DNA of 64,000 nt from Typhlomys cinereus (Eukaryota; Chordata; Mammalia; Rodentia; Platacanthomyidae), in NCBI GenBank assembly GCA_023101885.1, contig JALPQD010000395.1, positions 72,001 through 136,000 on the forward strand, given 5' to 3'. Position numbers and translations under genes: made by a program. How positions within the stretch are numbered: position 1 is the first letter of the stretch; each line of letters opens with the position of its first letter. The notes under the pieces are model-generated. The model worked only from the letters and a program-made list of their open reading frames with translations, was not told the origin of the DNA and made no database searches. Below, one piece after another: positions 1-10,000 of the stretch.

Positions 1-871
1 CAGCTTGGGAGTTCATCAGAAGCCAGGCGTGCCCCCCCATCCTCCCAGCAGCACCTCAGGGAGTTGCGGTCCTCTCAGCCTTTCAAGAGCTCCACCTGCT
101 CCCTGGTGGCAGTTTCTTGGAAGGGCCAATCCACACTCGGGCCCCACCTCTGAGCAGCCCCCAGCCCGAGGTATGTGGGCACACAGAAGCAGCGGGCACA
201 CAGAAGCAGCGGGCAACCAAGGCGCTCCAGCTTCCAGCCCCCACTTTGCCATCCTGGCTTCGATCAGACGCTCCCTGGCTCCCAAACTCTCCCCAGAGGT
301 CGGCCCCTTCCCCTCAGACACTTCCCTACACAGACCAGCACGTTCCAGACCTTTCTATTCCACCCATAGGTCCTTAGCCCCACACCACTCTGCGAGACCC
401 CCCGCCCCTCCCCTCCTTCAGCTGAGGCCAGTGTCCACTCTAGCCTCTGGGCCCAGTTAGGAGGGCACAGGACAGAGCTGGGCCTCAGGGTTTGTCTTCC
501 TCCACCACCACCCATCCTGGTATCGGGGAGCTCCATGAAGAGAGGGCAGGACACTAGGGTCCCAGCTGTAAGCCCCCCTCGAGGACCCACCGCGAAGGAC
601 CCAGATGATGGCAGGAGGGAGGAAGGAGGGATGCCGCAGCCCCTTTCACAGAGAAAAGCCTCAAACCCAGGCCCTGCAGCCAAGACGCGTCCCCACTAGA
701 CAGGGAGCACTAACAGGTATACCGGACCCCTTAAAGTGACTCAGATGTGCCCCAACCGCTGGGAGCGCCACACCACCCTGCCCACCGCACCCCACAAGGC
801 ACAGACTCAGTGTCCTGTCCCCAGAGCTCAGCAGTGGCAGGTGCTGTGTCCAGAGGCCCTGGGCGGCCAGC
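1..871 (-). other. NIBAN2: NIBAN2 3' untranslated region, partial (runs off the left edge)
   Basis: On the minus strand this follows directly after the TAG stop at 874-872. I see no AATAAA or ATTAAA (plus-strand TTTATT or TTTAAT) in 1-871, so the polyadenylation site is probably outside the window. The sequence is moderately GC-rich and free of obvious SINEs. A short tandem duplication (gcacacagaagcagcg twice) lies at about 178-213. Open frames on either strand here have no recognisable family features and look fortuitous. Confidence 0.8.
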
Positions 872-1476
872 CTAGAACTCTGTCTGCACCCCAGCACTGT
901 CCTCGGTGGTGGTGTGGATCGGGGGGCGGTCACCAGGGCTGGACACCTGCTCTCCAGTCTCCCGGTCGCTGGGCTTCGGGGACTCGAGGTCCACAGCCTT
1001 CCCTGGTGGGAGATGCTGGAGTGGCGAAGCTGGCGGTGAGGAGATCTCCGGGGCTGCCATGGGCTGGGGGCTCCCCTGGGCGGGAGCCCCATTCAGCAAA
1101 GGGCTGGCCGGTGGGGAGCTCTGGACCTGCAGATCCTGTGCCAGCAGACCTCGGAGCTCCGAGACATTGTCCGGGGATGCAGGTGACAGCCCCTCAGGGC
1201 CCTTCTCGAAGGGCAGCCCCGCGGCCTCGTCCTGGACCACAGACACCACCTGCTTGGCTCGCCGGCGCTTCTCAGACACAGGGGCCACGTCAGGCGCGCA
1301 GGGGCTGGGGCTGCCGCCTCGGGGGCTGTCGCTCCCGCTGTCCCCGCTGCCGTACTGCTCACCCCAGTCGATGGGCGCCCCCTCGGCCAGCAGGTGCAGG
1401 TTAGGGTCGCTGTTGTGCAGCACGATGCTGTCCCGGTAGAGGTTGTGCTTGCGCTGCACCGCCGCTTCCTTCACGG
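872..1476 (-). CDS. NIBAN2: NIBAN2 coding exon 14 (residues 552-752 and stop), disordered Ser/Pro-rich tail
   Basis: The acceptor is CCCACAG at 1478-1477 and the stop TAG is at 874-872. The exon starts [17 protein letters not shown], passes [10 protein letters not shown] (587-596), [15 protein letters not shown] (621-635) and two SSPPASPL copies (671-678 and 697-704), and ends DSAGVQTEF. It has 12 SP dipeptides: S602, 607, 609, 649, 652, 672, 676, 687, 698, 702, 717 and 731. This fits the ERK-phosphorylated tail of the family. A Gly/Ser/Asp-rich stretch at about 594-604 seems longer than in the human protein (from memory) and would explain the extra residues. The final QTEF fits a class I PDZ ligand pattern. 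Confidence 0.96.
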
Positions 1477-4400
1477 CTGTGGGGTCGCAGAGGACAGGCA
1501 TTATAGCTCAGCACAGGGCCCACGGTGCCAGCCCGGGGTCCCCCTTAAAAGCCACAGGGCTGTGACTGTAGCGCAGTGAGCTGCAGTCACCACTGTCCCT
1601 GTCTCGACCCTCCCAGCAAATCAAAGACAGAAGAAGAAACTTCAGACAGACAGGTGGTGTCTCCCCCCGGGGCCACGGCTGCTAGAGGGCTCCAGCCAGT
1701 CTCGGGCGTCTCTGCACCTTACCTGCCACCTGCACCTGTGAGCCCCTCCCCGACCGCCCTCCCGCTCACCCTGCAGGATGTCCTTCATGACCGTCTGCAG
1801 CACCACCTCCTCGTACGTGTTCTCCACCAGGATGAACCTGGCGAAGTCCTCGAAGATCAGCTCCTGAAAGCGCGGCAGCTCCTGGGGGGCACCGGCCGGG
1901 GCGGGTCAGGGCGGCCGGGGAAGAACGGCGCTGTCCCACCGACGGCCCCCACTCTGAGGGGCTGTGGCTGGGGGGCACTCACCGACTTGCAGGTGGGGGC
2001 CAGCTTCTTGAGCAGGAAGGGGATGGTGACCTGCAGCAGCGCCTCCCGGAAGAACCTCTTGCGCACGGAGCTGCTGTCGTAGTCGTACTTCTGTGGGGAA
2101 CGATGCAGGAGGGGTCAGGGGGGCACTCCAGCTGAGGGAGGGTCGCACACCTGGAGCCTCACGAGCACCTGAGCACCAGGTGCCTCCAGCAGGGCTGCAG
2201 CTGGGGATGTGCTCAGGCTTGACTGCCCAGCGCCCGCCCTGTGGGCGTGCACTCACCTCCAGCGCCCGCCCCTCACCTCCAGCGCCCGCCCCTCACCTCC
2301 AGCGCCCGCCCCTCACCTCCAGCGCCCGCCCCTCACCTCCAGCGCCCGCCCCCTCACCTCCAGCGCCCGCCCCTCACCTCCAGCGCCCGCCCCTCACCTC
2401 CAGCGCCCGCCCCTCACCTCCAGCGCCCGCCCCTCACCTCCAGCGCCCGCCCCCTCACCTCCAGCGCCCGCCCCCTCACCTCCAGCGCCCGCCCCCTCAC
2501 CTCCAGCGCCCGCCCCCTCACCTCCAGCGCCCGCCCCTCACCTTCAGCACCCGCTCCAGGATCCGCTGGATGGACTTGCACAGCTCCTCCTTGGTAGGCC
2601 CCTTCCCCAGCTCCTGGTGCAGGAGGGTCTCGAAGGTGTACACGGCATTGTCCATTTGCTGCAGGTCACGGGCAGGGCACGTGAGACCCCCTGGGCCACC
2701 ACAGTCCCTTCCTGCACACCACTGAAGACGTTCTCTTCAGCCCCCCACATAGGCTTTTCAAGAAAAGTGGGGGAGGCCATCTGAGTGCTCATTCACTCGA
2801 CCACCCGCTCACATGCTTCCCAGGAATCTACTGTGTGCCAGGCAGTGCTGGGACCAATACTCCTGCTGCTTGAGGAAGCAAGCAAGGGGTGGCAAGGAGA
2901 GCTGCCCGGAGGAAGGGGCGTCTAAGCTGAGACTTGACAGGTAAGCAGAGGCCCAGGCGCTCTGAGCACAGACGAGGAGCCAGCAGGGCCGCAGGGCATG
3001 AGCAAGGGAGGGGTCTCCTGCCCCTACAGACTGAGGTCAGAGGTTGTGAGGGCAGCCGGCAGGGAGGGGCTCACCTCACGCATGTGAATCTGAGCTCGCT
3101 GCTTGAACACGGATGTGCTGGACACATCGAAGCGTTGCTGCAGCCCGTCGAGCCGCAGCGGCTCCATCTTCTCGTAGCAGCTCTGCATCTTCAGAGGGTG
3201 GTACGCCAGCTGGGACAGCTTCTCCATGTACTGTGGGGGGACACATGGGACCTGTGACTGCACAGACCTACAGAGCCACACTTTCTCTGAGATGGGCACA
3301 GTGAGCAGGGGTGGCCTCCTGGGAGTGGGGAGGAGGAGGAGGGACTGAAGGCTGCGGCACAGCACTGTGGAGAGGGGCCAGCCTGGGCACTGGGGAACAT
3401 GCTCATTCCTGCTGGGTGCTGGTGATCTTGAGCAAGTCACCTTCCCTCTCTGAGGGTCAGTATCTCCAGCACGAACATTGGGAGATGGCTTTTATATGCC
3501 TAAGATCCTTCTGGTTCTCACATTCTCTGATCTTGGGGCTGGGGAGACAACTGAAGTGAACGAAGAGCTACCCACAAGAGCATGAGGAGACGGCTCGGGT
3601 GAGGCCTCTGCCTCCCAAGCAAAAGGACCTGAATTTGGATTCTGGATCTCGTGTAAAAATGCCAGGCAGAAATGGTGGTGGACCTGCACTTCCGGTCCTG
3701 GAAGGCAGAGCCTGGAAAATCCCAGAGCGAAGCAATAAGGAGGTAGAAGCAATGCAGGATGCTTCCTAGTCACCCTGGGACCTCCACAGGACACACAGCA
3801 AAGGGTAAATGGGCCCTCTTTCCTGTAACTTTTCCATGTAACCGAACCGATACTGGTGACAGATTTGCCCTGTGACTTCTGCCCCTCCCGGGTTTCTGCA
3901 AGATCCGTGCCACCCTGCCAAAGCTCGAGGGGTGCAGAGCCAAGCCCAGGCCTCACCTCGCCCAGCTTGTCGATGCCACCCTCGTTAATCACATTCAGGT
4001 TCATGTCGGTGACCTCTTTGAAGAAGACGTCCCGCACCTCGGTGAAGCCCTGGCTGGTGGGCACCATCAGGGCCTCCAGGATGGACGGAATGTAAGGCTG
4101 CACATGGTTCCGCACACACACCTCCGCTTTGGGGAGGATGAAGGCTATGCGGGGAGGAAGCTCAGTGAGCAGACGCCTGCAGGGGTGTCCTATGGGACCA
4201 CCGCCACGCCCTCCCAGCTCCCTCCCAGGGCCAGAGATGCTGCTGTGCTGCAGGTGTCAGTGACATTAGCAAGCCACGGACCCCAGAGCAGCGGATAAGG
4301 ACAAGGAATCTATGCAGAAGAAAAGCTGGGGACGGCAGGGAACAGACGCCTGTAATTAAAGCATTCAGGAAATAAAGGATCAGAAGTCCAAGGTCATCCT

Positions 4401-5729
4401 TAGCAGCAAGTGAGACTGAGCTACATGAGACCCTGTCTCCAAAAAATCAATTGATCAACGACAAATTTAAAAAAAAGAGAAAGAAGAAATACTTAGTGGA
4501 GCCACTTGGTTTTATGAGCTCACGAGCCCCCTCGCTGGGGTGGTGTGGCCTGGCTTTGTAATTATGTGGACGCTCTCCCCACTGCCTCTCTACAACACTG
4601 ACCACAGATCTTCACCCAGGTGGTGCTGGGCCCTCATCTCACAGACTAAATACCAACTCCTGGCTTCCCACTCAGCCTGCGCACGATCTCCTGCAGCCGC
4701 CGCCTGCTAAAACCACGCTGCGTGAACGTGCTCACGGGACAAGTGGCGGCAGAAAGGAACATACGCTTCTCAGAGAAGCCAGGCATCGCTAAGCTAACCC
4801 GCAATCCACGGGGATGCCCATGGCCAGACCTGGGTTGACCAGAATAGACTAAGGCCAGAACTTAGAGAACGAAACTCTCTCCATCGAGATCTGGGTTTAA
4901 CCCAAGTCTGATGTGCAAGGTCTTAGCTACTCGGGAGGAAACATAATGAGATCCTGCCTCACCAAGTGAAAAGGATCTACAGTGGCAATGTTTTCTTTTT
5001 TTTCTTCAACACAATGAGCAAGTCAGTCGTGCCTGAGCGAAGCAGCCGGCCGGCCCTGGGTCCTATGCCAGCACCTGCCAGCTCAGCCACACGGGCCAGG
5101 CCCCCGCGTGCCCACCTCGGATCTTGCTGGCCAGGTGTTCCTTGGAGGTGATGATCTGGTCCATGTCGGTGCGGATCACGGCCTCCATGGCCGGCCGGGC
5201 CAGCTGCAGCTTGGACAGCACCTCCTCGAAGCGCGCCTTGGCCTGCTCGAACACCAGGCGGTACACAGCATCCGAGATCTGCAGGCACAGCGGCGTGGTG
5301 TCAGTGCCCAGCCTGGGAGCCGTCTGTGCCAGCCGGTCCTCCTCCGCCCCACGCACCTGGATCCACTGCCGCTGCCGCTCCTGGGGTTTTCCCTTCAGCC
5401 GGGGGCCGAGCTCTGCCTTCAGCGAGGGGCTGAGTTCCTCCATCACCAGGTTGCTCAGGATCTAGGGGCAATAGGCGGCTCGTTCCCCAGGTCGCCCTCC
5501 ACCGCACTGCTTCCCAGGTATTTGATCGGGTCCTTAGACTCAGGGGTCCCACACCCGAACTTGTCCCCTGGGCTGTTTTCTAGCTCTTGTTCTAAACCCC
5601 CAAAAAGGGCTTCTGAGCAATGGAAACAATGACCCTGGCCTCCTCTCACACATCCACTAGGGGGCTCCCAAGATGCACTACGGTGATGGACTGTGAGCCT
5701 TTGCCGGTCTCTGCCCCTTTGGGGCTCAG

Positions 5730-5798
<69 letters not shown>

Positions 5799-7034
5799 TC
5801 CTTCCTCCTCTGAGATGGAATTCCTGAGGGGTGGGGGTGCAGCCATCTCCCTTACAGCTGTCCCCCAGTTATCCAGTGACGCGAGTAGAATAACAAGGGT
5901 TCCCCCACTTATCCAAATCTGAGCCTGCCATCTCCTTCCAAACCTCCTGTACCCCAGAGCCCCATCCCTGATCCAGCTCTGCCCACTGGGACCCAGGGTG
6001 ACTGCTGAGTGTTCCCAAGCAGCCCTTCTGGTCGCACCTGCACTTCGTTCCCACACAGCATCTCCCAGGTGCCGTACAGTTCCTTCGACTGGCGGTACAT
6101 GCGGATGGCGTCCGTGAACGCAGGGCCCTCCACCTTCGAGTCCTCGGGGATCCCTGCCCCAGAAGGAGGACAGGGACAGACGGGGTAGAGAAGAGGGAAG
6201 AAGTAGAAGAGGTTGGCAGTGGGCCCGGCGACCCTCCACTGAGATCAGCAGACTCACCAGAGCACGCGCCCACCCACCCGGGGCACCCAGGGTGACCCAC
6301 CCTGCGAGCATCGCAGCCCCCACCCGCAGCAGCAGCAGGCCGCCCCATGTCTCCCCACCGACAGGGCCCCAAGAGCCGGAGCTATCGTTCGCGCTCTCAC
6401 GGAAACAGACTGGCTGTAAAGACCAGGCCACGAGTGACGCTGTCGGGCTGGGAAGCGCCTCCCAGTCCCCGAAGCTGCCCAGCGCAGCTCTGGGCGCCGG
6501 CGCCCCGCATCTAACCCTGGGTCCTCTTGTCCTCCTCCTCTGGGTGCTCTCCCCACAGTGCTCTGGGCAGTAAATATTTCTAAGCCATCGAGCTAGACGA
6601 CCTCGTTCTCAGTCCTGACCAGCACGCAGAGGACCTGTGGTCACGCGGTACACGTCACCACAAAAGCAGGGGGGGCTTGCGCTGTGGGCTGTTTTCTAGG
6701 TCTTTTCCTAAATCACTGAGTCCCCAGAAGGGTTTCCTCTACTGAACAGTGGGAACGATGATGCTGTCTGGCCGCCTCATCCGCCAGGGCCCTAAGATGT
6801 AGTGTGGTGTAGACTGTGAGTCTCAGGATCTAACTCTGACCGCCGCTTTCTTTTTTTGTTGGTGTGGTTTTGAATTTTTGAGGAGCTAGGGATTAAACCC
6901 AAGACTCTGGGCACCTTGGGCACGGACGTGCCTGCCACTGAGCCCGATCCTGAAAGAATAATGCTTTGTCAGGAGCGGAACAGCTGGCGCTTTTTTTTTT
7001 CTTTTTTTTTTTTTTCAGTGTAATAAGCACATGA

Positions 7035-7087
<53 letters not shown>

Positions 7088-10000
7088 GAGAGAGAAAGAC
7101 AGAGAGACAACATTGTATGTGCCTGTGGAGACCCAAGGGTGACTTCGGGAACAATCCTGGATCATTTCTATCACCTTTTCCCTTCCTTCTGGGACTTTCC
7201 CGGACTCCACCTTCCAGAGCGGAAGCACAGGCGCCACCATTTCCACCTGGCATTTTTTAGCATAGGATCGAGGATCCAAACTCACATCCTGCTTGCGAGA
7301 TAGTCTTAACCCCTAAGCCACCTCTCCAGCTCCAAGAGCTGTTCTTGAAACCAGACGGGCCCTGGATTTCTTGTCTGTGAGCCCACATCAGTACCACATA
7401 CAGACGCTACAAGAATTTTACTCAAAAATGGGTGCTGGGCTGTTTACAATAGCAAAGACATGAATCAACCCAAATGTCCAACAGTTGACGAGTGGATAAG
7501 GAAACTGTGGTACATCTATACAATGGAGTACTACTCAGCCATCAAAAATGATGAATTACTGGAATTTGCCGGGAAATAGATGTCATTAGAAACAATTATA
7601 TTAAGTGAAGTATCCCAGACCCAGAAAATTAAGCGCCGTAGTACTCTCTAATAGGTGGCTCCTAATACCAAACCCACCCAGCCCATCTTGAGACACTCAT
7701 AGGTAAATCTATGTATTACCTACAGTAATTGCAAGGATTATGAACAGGAGGGATGGGGTTGGAGGGCCACACCAGAAACAAGGAGAGAAGTGACCATGTT
7801 ACAGTAGAGAAAATAGGCCTCCATCAAGGACTGCAAGAAAGTAATGTGACACCTAGTTAAGTTCACAGACATTCGTTCCTGATCATTTACAACTAAGGGG
7901 GTATGAACTCACCAGAAGGGGAGGGCATATAGTCCGGCAGATTAAAAAGTAACCATTTTGCAAATGGGTGATTGACCCCTCCCATTGCCAAATACCATAT
8001 GACCCTCCGATTCCACTTTTGGGTATAAGTATTACATCTACCCTTGAATGTGCTCTTATAAGACTCCAGTTTAACAGCTTTTTGTCTCTGGCCAGGGGGT
8101 GACATACAGTGCCCATCAGGATGGAGTGAAGGGCATTGCAGGAGCAACAAAACTGCAAAAGAAAATCAACGAACCACTATCCAGAACTTCAGAGACTCTA
8201 TATCAACCACCTAGAACTAGGCCAGACTAATCTCTCCCCATCCTGAAGCTCAGGGACATTTGCGGAAGAGGGGGCAGTAAGAGTGTAAGACCAAAAGGAT
8301 GGGAGGAGCAATGATTTGCAAGATACTCCACACAAGTTAGGGCCGAAGCAATCATAATTGGACTTTGCATGCCCTGCGCAATGTCCAACACACTATTGAC
8401 CTCACAAAGTCTAGCATCAGCTAAAGGCACCAAGATCCTTGGAGGCAAGGGATTGACAGCCACAGTAGTGTTCCTATGCTTAAGGGGAACACAGGAAAGG
8501 GTTCAGGGAAATGCCACTGGGTCCTTGTACGTCATCGGAGAGGAGGGCCCAGAGGAGAGTCAGGCATGCACAAGAAAGGACTCTGGGAATTGGGGCGGGA
8601 GGCACGGGGTGGGGGGGATGGGACGGGAGGGGTGAGGGGAGGGGGAGCAGGGGGGTCGGGGGGAGGAGGAGGGAGGGAGGGAACTGGTGTACCCATTAAG
8701 TTTGTATGAGCTGAAATAATAATAGAAAATGTATTAAAATAAAAAAAATAATAAATTAAAAAAAATGGGTGCTGGGGGCATGGCTCAGTAGTGGAGCACT
8801 TGCCTGGTATGTACAATGCCCTGGGCTTAATCCCTAGCACTGCAAGAGAGAAAAAACAAAAGGAAGGAAGGAGAGGGAAGGAAGAGAAGGAAAGGAGAGG
8901 GAAGGAAGGGAAGGAAAGGAGAGGGAAGAAGAGGGGAGGAGGGAGGGGAGAAGAGAGGGGAGGGGACTATTTACCCTTGGTAAGTAGAAAAAAATGATAC
9001 TATTTCTTCATTTTTGTTGAAACTGGGGTCTGAGTAGTGGGGTGTATGAATCAGTGATCGACACATGGACCGCAGACCTGTGCTGAGAGGCAACAGCAGG
9101 AAGTTGCCAAAGCCACAGAGCCTGGCCACGAGCCTCTAACCACGGCGTCCCCACAGCACAGGAAGGGGAAACGGCAGCCAGTGCATCACAGACCCCAACG
9201 CCCACTACAGTGACGATGGGCTGAGTCAGCCACAGTGGGGGGAACCACGCTCTGGTGTCAGGGCCCCTCCCCGCTCCACAAGGACTGCTGCCTGTCAGGG
9301 CCAGCTAAGAGTTCCCCCATGGGGACGCTGAGGCCCAGTGCCCATCCTGCATGTTAGGGACCCAACGTGAACCTCACGCAACAGGGGGGCTTCAACCGTG
9401 CCAGCACCTAAACCAGGGCTGCCCATCTGGGCCTGGAGGGGACCCCCACACACTAGCCAGGTTCTCAGGAGGGCCCCGTCTCCTTAGAGGCCAAGTTTTG
9501 CCTGGAAATCCCAACAATGTACAATTCACAGACTCTCCCAAGTCTGGGAATTTCCACTCCTCACCAGCGAGGCAGGCGTGCACTGCAGGGGCGGTCCTGG
9601 TGTGTGTGGGGGTGCACAGCAGGAGAGAGGCTGGGCACCTTCTGCATTCTGCACAGCCAGCCATTCACCCTGACGAGTTTGGGGGTCACTGACTCCTGGG
9701 CTCTTCCCATGACTGGTGTCCCCATAGTCTCCACTGAAGTGCTAACCCTCAGTACCTTAGATGGGGCCATGTGTACATCGACTGATCTGACCTAAAGGCA
9801 AGAACCAGCTCCCATCCACTGTGACTGTCCGGACTGGTATCTGCTTAAGAAGGGGAAATTCCTTCTCGGTGCATTTGTTTCTGAGACAAGGGTTTTACTT
9901 AACCCAGGATGGCCTTGAACCTCCCACCTCAACTTCCCAAGTCCTAGTATTACAATATCCAGCCAAGAGAAAATTTCTTGAAAGGAAAGCAGGCTGCCAA

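Noticed and set aside
1..871. Polyadenylation signal for NIBAN2 or the 3' end of the neighbour LRSAM1
   Set aside because: No AATAAA or ATTAAA on the gene strand in this part, and no LRSAM1-like coding sequence on the plus strand.
2093..2784. Plus-strand open frames encoding Pro/Ala/Ser-rich repeats
   Set aside because: They are translations of the intron 11 minisatellite, antisense to exons 11 and 12.
7430..8763. A possible intact LINE-1 or active retroelement
   Set aside because: Only the 3' end is present. There is no ORF1, and no reverse-transcriptase or endonuclease sequence.
8767..8860. Possible functional tRNA genes at this and other ID-type positions
   Set aside because: A-box and B-box-like motifs are present but no cloverleaf with an anticodon stem can be drawn. 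The copies are dispersed and have A-rich tails, as SINEs do.
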